Under the pieces are notes generated by a model. That model made no database searches. It was given only the letters and a program-made list of their open reading frames with translations, and was not told the origin of the DNA. Below are positions 8,384 to 17,077 of a stretch of 64,000 nt of DNA, in pieces (positions within the stretch are counted from its first letter, which is position 1; each line of letters begins with the position of its first letter). The DNA is from Aquimarina sp. MMG016 (GTDB lineage Bacteria; Bacteroidota; Bacteroidia; Flavobacteriales; Flavobacteriaceae), in the NCBI RefSeq assembly GCF_018100805.1, contig NZ_JAGJEA010000019.1, positions 23,193-87,192 of the forward strand, read 5' to 3'. Made by a program: the position numbers and the translations under genes.

Positions 8384-8394
8384 GTAACATTTTT
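8384..8394 (+). promoter_or_regulatory. Candidate ECF -35 element (GTAACATTTTT) before the first two peptide genes
   Basis: GTAACATTTTTTC is 91 bases before the ATG at 8475, in the 215-base gap after the CHAT gene. It is identical in its first 11 bases to the element at 4884. The leader that follows has a short inverted repeat, TAAGAC (8417-8422) with GTCTTA (8434-8439). Apart from these I see nothing in 8260-8474. Confidence 0.45.
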
Positions 8395-8474
8395 TCTTTT
8401 AAGGAACATGATACTGTAAGACATACATAAAAGGTCTTAATCGAAATAAATATTAATTTTTAAAATCAGAAATT

Positions 8475-8696
8475 ATGTTAAAAAACATTTTAGATGTAAA
8501 AGGAGTAAACACATTAAACAAAAACCAACAAAAATCTGTTACCGGAGGATTAAATGGAGGGTTAGTACTTGACACATCTACTCCCTGTGGTGATACAGGA
8601 GGGAGAATCCGTCCAAGTTACACAAGTGCAGCATTATGCAGTACTTATCCTGGATCAGTATATTTAGGTAATGGAAAATGTATGATCTGTCATTAA
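8475..8696 (+). CDS. Double-glycine-leader peptide 1, four cysteines
   Basis: A 73-residue precursor. The leader MLKNILDVKGVNTLNKNQQK-SVTGG ends in a double glycine, the processing site of C39-type peptidase/ABC exporters. The core (~48 residues) contains four cysteines: one in STPCGD, one in AALCST and two in the ending GKCMICH. A second GG lies four residues into the core. Leaders of this kind occur in Bacteroidota bacteriocin-like and ribosomal natural products. The first 18 bases of the gene are identical to those of the other two peptide genes. No modifying enzyme or C39 transporter is nearby, so whether the product is toxin, signal or protease substrate is unknown. It shares a transcript with peptide 2 (10-base gap). 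Confidence 0.8.
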   Translation: MLKNILDVKGVNTLNKNQQKSVTGGLNGGLVLDTSTPCGDTGGRIRPSYTSAALCSTYPGSVYLGNGKCMICH

Positions 8697-8706
8697 TAAA
8701 CTTAAT

Positions 8707-8889
8707 ATGTTAAAAAACATTTTAAGTGTAAACGGAGTTCTAAAACTGAACAAGAATGAACAAAAAACAGTTCACGGAGGAATATCCCCTGAATGCGCGG
8801 CATCTTCACCAACAGGCTGTTTCAGTGGTCCTTTCTACTGTAACATCTACGGGTTGCCAATTTGCTACCCAATAGATGAAGAAGCTTAA
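8707..8889 (+). CDS. Double-glycine-leader peptide 2, four cysteines
   Basis: A 60-residue precursor. The leader MLKNILSVNGVLKLNKNEQK-TVHGG is closely similar to that of peptide 1. The 35-residue core ISPECAASSPTGCF... has four cysteines spaced about every 5-8 residues and ends in the acidic tail PIDEEA. The spacing fits two disulfides in a small compact peptide. It follows peptide 1 after 10 bases and is followed by a strong terminator at 8928-8968, so the two form a bicistronic unit. Confidence 0.8.
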   Translation: MLKNILSVNGVLKLNKNEQKTVHGGISPECAASSPTGCFSGPFYCNIYGLPICYPIDEEA

Positions 8890-8927
8890 TCTTTAGGCTA
8901 AGTAAGATTGACGTATTAACAAACAGA

Positions 8928-8968
8928 AAGGGGCTGTCTAAAAATTTTAGACAGCCCCTTCATTTTTT
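8928..8968 (+). terminator. Rho-independent terminator after the two-peptide operon
   Basis: Near-perfect 16-bp stem: 8928-8943 (GGGGCTGTCTAAAA core) pairs with 8945-8960, followed by a T run at 8963-8968. Strong, and 38 bases past the stop of peptide 2. Confidence 0.9.
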
Positions 8969-9066
8969 ATGTAAAAAACAAATATTAGGTTATACAAAAT
9001 CAACCATTAACAAAGTTTAAGGATAAATCTTCTCATTGCTTATAAAACTTTAACAAACTATTAAAA

Positions 9067-9075
9067 GTAACATTT
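9067..9075 (+). promoter_or_regulatory. Candidate ECF -35 element (GTAACATTT) before peptide 3
   Basis: The third copy of GTAACATTT, 94 bases before ATG 9161, nearly the same distance as in front of peptide 1. It shows that peptide 3 has its own promoter after the terminator at 8928-8968. Confidence 0.45.
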
Positions 9076-9096
9076 ATTCACAAAGTGATATAAACA

Positions 9097-9123
9097 TATA
9101 GACACAAACTTTGAGTGTCTATA
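9097..9123. promoter_or_regulatory. Inverted repeat in the peptide 3 leader
   Basis: TATAGACAC (9097-9105) and GTGTCTATA (9115-9123) form a perfect 9-bp inverted repeat around a 9-base spacer, ending 37 bases before ATG 9161. It could be an operator or an mRNA stem-loop. Confidence 0.5.
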
Positions 9124-9160
9124 AATGTTCAAAGACAAACAAATCGTTAATCAACTTATT

Positions 9161-9397
9161 ATGTTAAAAAACATTTTAAATCTAGAAGGTGTTCAAAAAT
9201 TAAGTAAAAAGAATCAGGAATCGGTACTAGGTGGAGGTTTTCCACTTCTTCAATGTCCTTATGTATGTAACGGCACTACAGCCAAGCAACCTTCTGGAGC
9301 AAGCCAGTATTGTTTATTAAACTTTCCTGCCATAATTTACAATGCATCGCAATGTACAAATGGTGAGGGAGATGATAATCCAGATGTTTATGCATAA
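9161..9397 (+). CDS. Double-glycine-leader peptide 3, four cysteines
   Basis: A 78-residue precursor if started at ATG 9161. An upstream in-frame ATG at 9125 exists, but the 18 bases at 9161 are identical to the starts of the other two peptide genes, so 9161 is preferred. The leader is MLKNILNLEGVQKLSKKNQE-SVLGGG. The core has four cysteines (QCP, VCN, YCL, QCT) and an acidic tail GEGDDNPDVYA. It has its own promoter region and ends before a bidirectional terminator shared with recQ. Confidence 0.78.
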   Translation: MLKNILNLEGVQKLSKKNQESVLGGGFPLLQCPYVCNGTTAKQPSGASQYCLLNFPAIIYNASQCTNGEGDDNPDVYA

Positions 9398-9422
9398 TCA
9401 AGATGTTATATACATCTAAAAC

Positions 9423-9450
9423 AAAGGCTTTGAGATATCTCAAAGCCTTT
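9423..9450. terminator. Bidirectional terminator between peptide 3 and recQ
   Basis: A perfect 28-base palindrome (AAAGGCTTTGAGAT and its complement) with T/A runs on both sides, between two converging genes. Confidence 0.9.
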
Positions 9451-9475
9451 TAATATTCTAGTATAAGACGCTTTT

Positions 9476-11683
9476 CTAATTTGCTACTTCGCTAATAAAT
9501 TTAATTCTATACAAACGAAGTTCTTCATCATCATAGTCTCCATCAAACTCTTCTATCGCCGTATCTATTTTATCACTCTCAGCTTCAAGGAAATATTCAT
9601 GAATTTCTTCTTGTTGATCTTCATCCAAAATTTCATCTACCCAATACGTAATATTAAGTTTAGTGCCACTATACACAATAGCTTCCATCTCTTTAATAAA
9701 AGCTGTCATATCCATGCCTTTCGCAGCGGCGATATCATCTAATGGTAATTTGCGGTCTACATTCTGAATTATATATAATTTAAGACCACTATTGGCTCCG
9801 GTACTTTTAACCACAAAATCATCCGGACGAAGAATATCATTTTCTTCAACATAATTAGCTATAAACTGAACAAACTCTTTTCCATATTTCTTAGCCTTCC
9901 CTTCTCCTACTCCATGGACATTTCCTAACTCTTCAGTATTTATAGGATATTTTAAGGCCATATCTTCTAAAGAAGGATCCTGAAATACTACAAAAGGCGG
10001 TACTCCTAACTTTTTGGCTACAGTTTTCCGCAAGTCCTTGAGCATTTTCACAAGATTTTCATCACTTCCACCACCTTTTCCTCCTGATTTATCCGCTGTT
10101 ACTATCGTATCATCATTAATCTCCTTAAAGACATGATCCTCAGTCATCATAAAACTTACAGGATTTTGTATAAATTCTTTTCCGTCTTCAGTAATTTTAA
10201 TGACTCCATAAGTTTCAATATCCTTACGTAAATATCCAGCCACCAATACCTGACGTATTAATGCCATCCAGTATTTATCATCCTGGGATTTCCCACTTCC
10301 AAAGAACGATTGTTCGTTAGTTTTATGAGAAAGAATAAGCGCATTGCTTTTTCCGGTAAGTGTATTTACCACTTCCTTAGACTTATAAATCTGTCCCGTT
10401 TTGCTTACTACTTCTAATAAAAGTTTGACCTCATCCTTTGCTTCGTGCTTTTTCTTAGGATTACGGACATTATCATCCATATCTGCTCCTTCTCCATTTA
10501 CATCGTCAAACTCTTCTCCAAAATAATGTAATATAAATTTACGTCTCGAAATCGAAGTTTCTGCAAATGCAACTACTTCTTGCAACAATGCATGTCCTAT
10601 CTCCTGCTCAGCGACAGGTTTACCACTCATGAATTTTTCTAACTTCTCTATATCTTTATAAGAGTAATAAGCCAGGCAATGTCCTTCTCCACCATCTCGA
10701 CCAGCGCGACCAGTTTCCTGATAGTAGCTTTCAATACTTTTAGGTATATCATGATGTATTACAAATCTAACATCCGGTTTATCAATACCCATCCCAAATG
10801 CAATAGTTGCTACCACCACATCTGTATCCTCCATTAAAAACATATCCTGATGTTTGGCTCTGGTTTTGGCATCCAATCCAGCATGATAAGGTACAGCCTT
10901 TACACCATTTACCTCCAAAGTTTGTGCTAGTTCCTCTACTCGTTTTCTACTGAGACAATATACGATACCACTTTTCCCAGAGTTTTGTTTCACGAAACGT
11001 ATGATATCAGCATCGACATTTTTTGTCTTCGGACGTATTTCATAAAATAGGTTAGGTCTGTTAAAAGAAGCCTTGAAAGTTTGAGCATTACTCATACCCA
11101 AGTTTTTCAGAATATCTTCCTGTACTTTGGGAGTAGCAGTCGCAGTAAGTCCAATAATAGGAATATTTTCACCTATTCTTTTGATAATATTTCTCAGGTT
11201 ACGATACTCAGGACGAAAATCATGTCCCCACTCACTAATACAATGTGCTTCATCAATAGCTAAGAATGAAATTTTTTGTTCTTTCAAAAAATCCACATAC
11301 TCTTCCTTAGTAAGAGATTCTGGAGCAACGTATAATAGTTTAGTAACTCCATTGACAATATCATCTTTTACTCTTTTGATTTCTGATTTGTTAAGAGAAG
11401 AATTTAGCACATGTGCTATTCCATTTTCAGAAGATATGCTACGAATAGCATCTACTTGATTCTTCATTAACGCAATCAGTGGGGAAACTACAATTGCAGT
11501 ACCATCACACATCAATGCAGGCAGCTGGTAACATAGAGATTTCCCTCCACCTGTAGGCATAATGACAAAAGTATTCTGATGATTAAGAATACTATTTATA
11601 ACATTTTCCTGTAATCCTCTAAATTGACTAAAACCAAAGTACTTTTTTAAAGCACTTTGTACGTCGGTTTCATTCAAACTCAT
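9476..11683 (-). CDS. recQ: ATP-dependent DNA helicase RecQ
   Basis: 735 residues. The superfamily 2 helicase core is complete: Walker A MPTGGGKSLCYQ, DEAH-type Walker B AIDEAHCISEWGHDFRPEY with the RecQ-specific aromatic loop, GLTATAT (motif III), and motif VI YYQETGRAGRDG. A winged-helix RQC region follows, then an HRDC domain near residues ~535-610 (RKTVAKKLGVPPFVVFQD), and an additional helical tail of ~110 residues common in Bacteroidota RecQ. It unwinds forked and recombination DNA. The RQC zinc-binding cysteines of E. coli RecQ are not evident. It is transcribed divergently from kdsD. Confidence 0.97.
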   Translation of the reverse strand: MSLNETDVQSALKKYFGFSQFRGLQENVINSILNHQNTFVIMPTGGGKSLCYQLPALMCDGTAIVVSPLIALMKNQVDAIRSISSENGIAHVLNSSLNKSEIKRVKDDIVNGVTKLLYVAPESLTKEEYVDFLKEQKISFLAIDEAHCISEWGHDFRPEYRNLRNIIKRIGENIPIIGLTATATPKVQEDILKNLGMSNAQTFKASFNRPNLFYEIRPKTKNVDADIIRFVKQNSGKSGIVYCLSRKRVEELAQTLEVNGVKAVPYHAGLDAKTRAKHQDMFLMEDTDVVVATIAFGMGIDKPDVRFVIHHDIPKSIESYYQETGRAGRDGGEGHCLAYYSYKDIEKLEKFMSGKPVAEQEIGHALLQEVVAFAETSISRRKFILHYFGEEFDDVNGEGADMDDNVRNPKKKHEAKDEVKLLLEVVSKTGQIYKSKEVVNTLTGKSNALILSHKTNEQSFFGSGKSQDDKYWMALIRQVLVAGYLRKDIETYGVIKITEDGKEFIQNPVSFMMTEDHVFKEINDDTIVTADKSGGKGGGSDENLVKMLKDLRKTVAKKLGVPPFVVFQDPSLEDMALKYPINTEELGNVHGVGEGKAKKYGKEFVQFIANYVEENDILRPDDFVVKSTGANSGLKLYIIQNVDRKLPLDDIAAAKGMDMTAFIKEMEAIVYSGTKLNITYWVDEILDEDQQEEIHEYFLEAESDKIDTAIEEFDGDYDDEELRLYRIKFISEVAN

Positions 11684-11791
11684 TAAATCATTAAACTTTT
11701 ATATACCAATTAAATAAAGACTCGCTATCATTAAAATCAGTTTCCCCAAATACGATCTTAATGGATGTTATCATTTTATTTTAAAAACCCC

Positions 11792-11799
11792 CAAATATA
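11792..11799 (-). promoter_or_regulatory. -7 promoter box (TATATTTG) for recQ
   Basis: The minus strand reads TATATTTG about 110 bases before the recQ ATG, in the 240-base divergent region. Confidence 0.5.
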
Positions 11800-11863
11800 A
11801 GCAAAGCTTAAATTAATTATTAAGCTTTTTTTAGGCGGTATTTAAAATTCATAAGGTATTACA

Positions 11864-11871
11864 TACCTTTG
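11864..11871 (+). promoter_or_regulatory. -7 promoter box (TACCTTTG) for the kdsD operon
   Basis: TACCTTTG matches TAnnTTTG, 53 bases before the TTG start of kdsD. Confidence 0.55.
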
Positions 11872-11923
11872 CATATTTAAAGATAATAAAATCTTTATTT
11901 ATAACACGCAAATTTTCCAAATT

Positions 11924-12889
11924 TTGAATACCAAAGACACGATTATTTCATATGCCAAACAGACGATTGCAGAAGAGGCACAAGCAATCGCCAATTTAGA
12001 ACAGCTTATAGATGATGAGTTTGCAAAAGCCGTGGATACCATACATAATTCTAATGGCAGAGTAATTATAACCGGCATAGGAAAAAGTGCAATTATCGCT
12101 TCAAAAATAGTGGCAACCATGAATTCAACAGGAACTCCAGCTGTATTTATGCACGCCGCAGATGCTATTCATGGAGATTTAGGGAATATTCTAACAGACG
12201 ATGTAGTCATCTGTATTTCAAAAAGTGGAAATACTCCCGAAATAAAAGTTCTAGTACCTCTTATTAAAAACTTTAACAATACTTTAATTGGGATTACCTC
12301 TAATAAAGAATCTTTTTTAGGGAAAGAAGCAGATTATGTGTTGCACGCTTATGTAGAAAAAGAAGCTTGCCCAAATAATCTGGCTCCAACAACAAGCACT
12401 ACCGCTCAATTAGTTGTTGGCGACGCTTTAGCTGTATGCTTATTACATCTAAAAGGGTTTTCGAGCAATGACTTTGCAAAATATCATCCTGGTGGTGCCT
12501 TAGGCAAAAAATTATATTTGAGGGTGAGTAATATTACTGCAAAAAATGAAAAACCAAAAGTATCTCCCGATTCAGACATTAATAGTGTAATTGTAGAAAT
12601 GACCGAAAAAAGACTTGGTATGACAGTTGTTGCTGATAATGGTACTGTCTTAGGTATTATTACAGATGGTGATCTACGTAGGATGTTAACTACCAATAAA
12701 GATTTTAGTGGCTTGACAGCCAAAGATATTATGTCTCCTAACCCAAAACTTATTAATAATGATGCTATGGCAGTTGATGCTCTGGACAAATTAGAAGAAT
12801 ACGGAATATCGCAACTCATCGCTGAAGATGATGGAAAATATGCAGGAGTTTTACATATTCATGATTTAATGAGAGAAGGCATTTTATAA
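11924..12889 (+). CDS. kdsD: Arabinose-5-phosphate isomerase (KpsF/GutQ family)
   Basis: 321 residues beginning at TTG (no ATG is available upstream). Residues ~40-175 are a SIS sugar-isomerase domain with GIGKSAIIASKIVATM and the ISKSGNTPEIKVL phosphosugar loop; AKYHPGGALGKKLYL is the family signature. Two CBS domains follow (~205-260 and 270-321). It interconverts ribulose 5-phosphate and arabinose 5-phosphate, the first step to the Kdo of lipopolysaccharide. It heads an operon with tatC (1-base overlap), a CMD-family protein and probably lptB. Kdo synthesis and LPS export (LptB) fit together. Confidence 0.95.
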   Translation: MNTKDTIISYAKQTIAEEAQAIANLEQLIDDEFAKAVDTIHNSNGRVIITGIGKSAIIASKIVATMNSTGTPAVFMHAADAIHGDLGNILTDDVVICISKSGNTPEIKVLVPLIKNFNNTLIGITSNKESFLGKEADYVLHAYVEKEACPNNLAPTTSTTAQLVVGDALAVCLLHLKGFSSNDFAKYHPGGALGKKLYLRVSNITAKNEKPKVSPDSDINSVIVEMTEKRLGMTVVADNGTVLGIITDGDLRRMLTTNKDFSGLTAKDIMSPNPKLINNDAMAVDALDKLEEYGISQLIAEDDGKYAGVLHIHDLMREGIL

Positions 12890-13725
12890 TGGGAAAAAAC
12901 ACTAAAAAAGACCCTCAATCTATGTCTTTTCTGGATCATCTAGAAGAGCTACGTTGGCACCTCATACGAGCCACCTTTGCTATATTAATTGCTGCAATTG
13001 CAGCGTTTATTGCCAAAGAGTTTATTTTTGATGTTTTGATTTTTGGTCCTAAAAAACCAGATTTTCCAACATATAATGGACTTTGTAATCTATCAAAACT
13101 TTTGGGGTTAGATGAAAGCCTGTGTTTTAAAGAATTGCCATTTAGTGTACAAAGCAGAAAGGTTGCAGGACAATTCTCTGTACATATCTGGACATCTATA
13201 ACTGCCGGATTTATTGCTGCATTTCCTTATGTGTTATATGAATTCTGGAAGTTTATTGCTCCAGCGATGCATAGTAATGAAAAAAAATATTCTAAAGGTT
13301 TCATTATCATCTGTTCATGCTTATTCTTCTTAGGTGTTCTTTTTGGTTACTACGTAATTACTCCTTTATCCATAAACTTTTTAGGAGGATATCAGGTCAG
13401 TGAGGAAGTATTAAATGAATTTGATATTGATAGTTACATCGCATTGGTAAGAGCTGCAGTGATTTCTTGCGGATTGATATTTGAGTTACCGGTTATTATG
13501 TTTTTCCTAACCAAAATAGGGTTAGTTACTCCAGAATTCTTAAAAAAATACCGAAAATATGCCTTAGTGATCGTTCTAATACTTTCTGCAGTAATTACCC
13601 CTCCTGATATTGCAAGCCAAGTAATTGTAGCGATACCCATATTAATATTATATGAGGTTAGTATTTTTATCTCAAAAGTTGTAATCAAAAGACAGAATAA
13701 AAAATTAAAAACACAATCCACATGA
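12889..13725 (+). CDS. tatC: Sec-independent translocase protein TatC
   Basis: 278 residues, six predicted membrane helices. The cytoplasmic N-terminal hallmark SFLDHLEELRWHLIRA is present, as is the FEFWKFIAPA-type loop (here YEFWKFIAPAM) after the second helix. TatC binds twin-arginine signal peptides and with TatA/B moves folded proteins across the inner membrane. An insert between helices 1 and 2 (residues ~45-85) is typical of Bacteroidota TatC. Its ATG overlaps the kdsD stop (TAATG), and its own stop overlaps the next start by 4 bases, so translation is coupled. No tatA is in the window. Confidence 0.96.
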   Translation: MGKNTKKDPQSMSFLDHLEELRWHLIRATFAILIAAIAAFIAKEFIFDVLIFGPKKPDFPTYNGLCNLSKLLGLDESLCFKELPFSVQSRKVAGQFSVHIWTSITAGFIAAFPYVLYEFWKFIAPAMHSNEKKYSKGFIIICSCLFFLGVLFGYYVITPLSINFLGGYQVSEEVLNEFDIDSYIALVRAAVISCGLIFELPVIMFFLTKIGLVTPEFLKKYRKYALVIVLILSAVITPPDIASQVIVAIPILILYEVSIFISKVVIKRQNKKLKTQST

Positions 13726-14078
13726 GTAATATAGTTGATGAATTTAATGAATATAGAGAAAAAATGAACTCTCGTATTCTTGAAGACAATAATAAAATCA
13801 TCAAAAGAATCTTTAACCTTGACACTAATGCTTTTATGGAGGGAGCTTTGGGCGTAAAAACCAAAGAATTATTAGGATTAGTGGCCTCAGCAGTATTGAG
13901 ATGTGATGATTGTGTGCGTTACCATCTAGAGACTTGTCATAAAGAGGGGTTAACAAAAGAAGAAGTTGCTGAAGCATTAGGAATAGCAACTTTAGTAGGT
14001 GGTACCATTGTTATTCCACATCTTCGTCGTGCTTATGAATTCTGGGATGCATTGGAAGCAAAAGCATCTCAAGCTTAA
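13722..14078 (+). CDS. Carboxymuconolactone decarboxylase / AhpD-like protein
   Basis: A 118-residue all-helical protein of the CMD family. The conserved redox-type motif appears as LRCDDCVRYHLETC with a CxxC (Cys ~64 and ~67) plus a histidine four residues on, the pattern of AhpD-like thiol proteins rather than of the true decarboxylase. The following KEEVAEALGIATLVGGT block is typical. The electron partner is unknown. It overlaps tatC by 4 bases and precedes lptB by 81 bases. Confidence 0.88.
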   Translation: MSNIVDEFNEYREKMNSRILEDNNKIIKRIFNLDTNAFMEGALGVKTKELLGLVASAVLRCDDCVRYHLETCHKEGLTKEEVAEALGIATLVGGTIVIPHLRRAYEFWDALEAKASQA

Positions 14079-14159
14079 AAAATCTAGGGATTAAAAAGAA
14101 TAATGTAAATTTACCATCGCAACATAGCAACGCTCCAAATAAAAAGAAGTCATTCTAAT

Positions 14160-14900
<741 letters not shown>

Positions 14901-15019
14901 TTAGTATTTGGGTTTATTATTGATGAGTTTTGGAGAAGTGATTCTCACAACGTATTATTCAAAACGAAATATTCTCAAAATCGAACATTAAACGGCTAAA
15001 AACAAATTACCATCACCTA

Positions 15020-15769
15020 CTACTCTCCTCTACTAAATAACGATATTAAGATATAAAGCAGAATAATACAAGGTATCGCAATAAACTTCAACAATACAAT
15101 CAATATTAAGGTAAGTATTAAAAATGTATATCTTACAATATTGTCTTTAAATCCCCAAGTTTTGAATTTTAAAGCAAACAGAGGCACCTCAGCATTAAGT
15201 AGATAACAACTTAGTAACGTCAAGCTAATTAAAAACCACTTGTTAAGAATTATTTCCAAAATCCATACTTCTTGCTGAAACTTTAGAATTAATGGTATAC
15301 TAATAATTAGCAGGGTATTTGCCGGAGTGGGCAAACCAATAAAAGAAGAAGTCTGACGAGTATCAATATTAAATTTAGCCAATCTATATGCTGATGCCAG
15401 TGTAATTAACAATCCTATTAACGACACGTATGACCAATCCAGGCTAGCAAAAATCTGTTCAGAATTCCAAGTCTCAGGTGTTACATAAAATGGAGTCCCG
15501 AAAGCTTTTGACAATAACTGATACATCACAATACCTGGTACTAATCCACTAGTAACCATATCTGCCAGAGAGTCTAATTGCAACCCTAATTCGCTCTGAA
15601 CTTTAAGCATTCTTGCAGCCAGACCATCAAAAAAGTCAAAACCAATACCAAGCATAACAAAAAATGCTGCAAATTCTAGTTTACCTTGTACTGCATAGAT
15701 AGTAGCTATACAACCGCAAAAAAGATTTAATAATGTTATGAAATTAGGTATTTGCTTTTTAAGCCACAT
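15020..15769 (-). CDS. pssA: CDP-diacylglycerol--serine O-phosphatidyltransferase
   Basis: 249 residues with about seven membrane helices. The CDP-alcohol phosphotransferase signature (DGx2ARx8Gx3Dx3D) is visible as DGLAARMLKVQSELGLQLDS followed by LAD. It makes phosphatidylserine from CDP-diacylglycerol and serine, the precursor of phosphatidylethanolamine. The opening KKQIPNFITLLNLFCGC is typical of the PssA branch. Convergent with lptB; 119 bases between them hold no gene and no clear terminator. Confidence 0.95.
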   Translation of the reverse strand: MWLKKQIPNFITLLNLFCGCIATIYAVQGKLEFAAFFVMLGIGFDFFDGLAARMLKVQSELGLQLDSLADMVTSGLVPGIVMYQLLSKAFGTPFYVTPETWNSEQIFASLDWSYVSLIGLLITLASAYRLAKFNIDTRQTSSFIGLPTPANTLLIISIPLILKFQQEVWILEIILNKWFLISLTLLSCYLLNAEVPLFALKFKTWGFKDNIVRYTFLILTLILIVLLKFIAIPCIILLYILISLFSRGE

Positions 15770-15895
15770 AAGGTTTAATTTTGTGTAAAAATAGTGAGTT
15801 ATTTCCGTCTATTAACATATCGAGTACAATATGAAATAGCAAATAAAGTTTATCATGTTGAAAAATAGTAAGATATTTGCGAAAAATTGCCTGAG

Positions 15896-16984
15896 TTGAA
15901 AAGAATTATATTTGTTTTACTTTCTGTGATTGCAGCCCAATCTTTTGCGCAAACCAGAAAATATTCTAACGAGTTTCTAAACATTGGAGTAGATGCCGCA
16001 GCATTAGGTATGTCTAATGCAGTTGTAGCGTCATCTGGTGATGTTAATTCAGGATATTGGAATCCTGCAGGTCTGATTAATTTAACAGATACTCAAGCTT
16101 CCTTTATGCATGCTTCCTATTTTGCGAATATTGCTAATTATGATTACTTGGCTTTTGCTATGCCTTTGGATGAAAAAAGTGCAATAGCTCTATCTTTAAT
16201 TAGATTTGGAGTAGATGACATACTTGATACGACAAGTTTAGTTGATGCCGATGGTAATATTGATTACACCAGAGTTGATTTATTTTCTGCTGCCGATTAT
16301 GCATTTACATTTTCATACTCCAGAAAACTTCCAATAGAAGGATTAAGTTATGGAGCTAATGCCAAAGTTATTCGAAGAATAATTGGTGATTTTGCTTCCT
16401 CTTGGGGTTTTGGATTTGATGCTGCTATACAATATCAAAAGAACAAATGGCAATTTGGAGTAATGGTGCGAGATATTACTACCTCTTTTAACGCTTGGAA
16501 TGTTGAAGAATTTGCTATCGGAGATCTTAACGGAGACGGAATCCCAGATGAAGATCAAATACCTCAGATTAGAGATCAGGAAGTTCCAGATAACACAGAG
16601 ATCACTATTCCTAAATTACAATTTGGAGCAGCTAGAGAGTTTGATCTTGGAAAGAAATTTATGCTGAATACCGAATTAGATATGAATGTTCGTTTTGCCG
16701 AAACCAATGATATTATCTCTTCTTCTGTAATTAGTGTTACTCCTGCTTTTGGTTTTGAACTAGATTATTCTAAAATAGTTTACCTAAGAGGGGGTATTGG
16801 TAATTTTCAAAACATCGAGCAGTTTGATGGCTCAGATGAGGTTGGATTTCAACCTAATTTTGGAGTTGGATTTCAATATAAAGGAATATTCGTGGATTAT
16901 GCACTAACGGATATTGGAGATCAGAGTGCTGCAATTTACTCCAATGTCTTTTCTATAAAAGTAGATTGGAGTGTCTTTAGATAG
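15896..16984 (+). CDS. PorV/PorQ family outer-membrane protein
   Basis: About 362 residues, a FadL/PorV-type beta-barrel. A signal peptide (MKRIIFVLLSVIAAQSFAQ) is followed by the family block FLNIGVDAAALGMSNAVVA and SGYWNPAGL. Two starts are possible, TTG 15887 and TTG 15896. The second gives a standard signal peptide, and a GATATTTG sequence at 15872-15879 (one mismatch to the -7 consensus) sits too close to the first. Relatives (PorV, PorQ) shuttle or anchor type IX secretion cargo; this one may or may not be part of the T9SS. A weak hairpin (17031-17053) follows the stop. Confidence 0.85.
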   Translation: MKRIIFVLLSVIAAQSFAQTRKYSNEFLNIGVDAAALGMSNAVVASSGDVNSGYWNPAGLINLTDTQASFMHASYFANIANYDYLAFAMPLDEKSAIALSLIRFGVDDILDTTSLVDADGNIDYTRVDLFSAADYAFTFSYSRKLPIEGLSYGANAKVIRRIIGDFASSWGFGFDAAIQYQKNKWQFGVMVRDITTSFNAWNVEEFAIGDLNGDGIPDEDQIPQIRDQEVPDNTEITIPKLQFGAAREFDLGKKFMLNTELDMNVRFAETNDIISSSVISVTPAFGFELDYSKIVYLRGGIGNFQNIEQFDGSDEVGFQPNFGVGFQYKGIFVDYALTDIGDQSAAIYSNVFSIKVDWSVFR

Positions 16985-17030
16985 ACTTCAATTAAAAATT
17001 ACTTTTTTTAGTATTGATTTATAAAATTGT

Positions 17031-17053
17031 AACGAAATAAGTTTAATTTCGTT
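17031..17053 (+). terminator. Weak hairpin after the PorV/PorQ-like gene
   Basis: AACGAAAT (17031-17038) pairs with ATTTCGTT (17046-17053) around a 7-base loop, 47 bases past the stop. No clear T run, so termination is uncertain. Confidence 0.4.
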
Positions 17054-17077
17054 ATTATCACAGATGATCTCTCTTAT

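Noticed and set aside
9125..9160. ATG 9125 as start of peptide 3
   Set aside because: The 18 bases at 9161 are identical to the starts of the two sister genes; the extra 12 residues are not leader-like and an inverted repeat ends just before 9125.
3480..9397. A type III-E CRISPR (Craspase) locus
   Set aside because: No repeat array, no gRAMP/Cas7-11 gene and no Csx30/31-type gene in the window; the CHAT protein is exported, unlike Csx29.
8475..9397. A lanthipeptide or sactipeptide cluster
   Set aside because: No LanM/LanB/LanC, radical-SAM or YcaO gene nearby; only leaders and cysteines are visible.
11081..11459. Open frames antisense to recQ and similar frames inside other genes
   Set aside because: They overlap strongly conserved coding sequence on the other strand and have no family features or promoters of their own.
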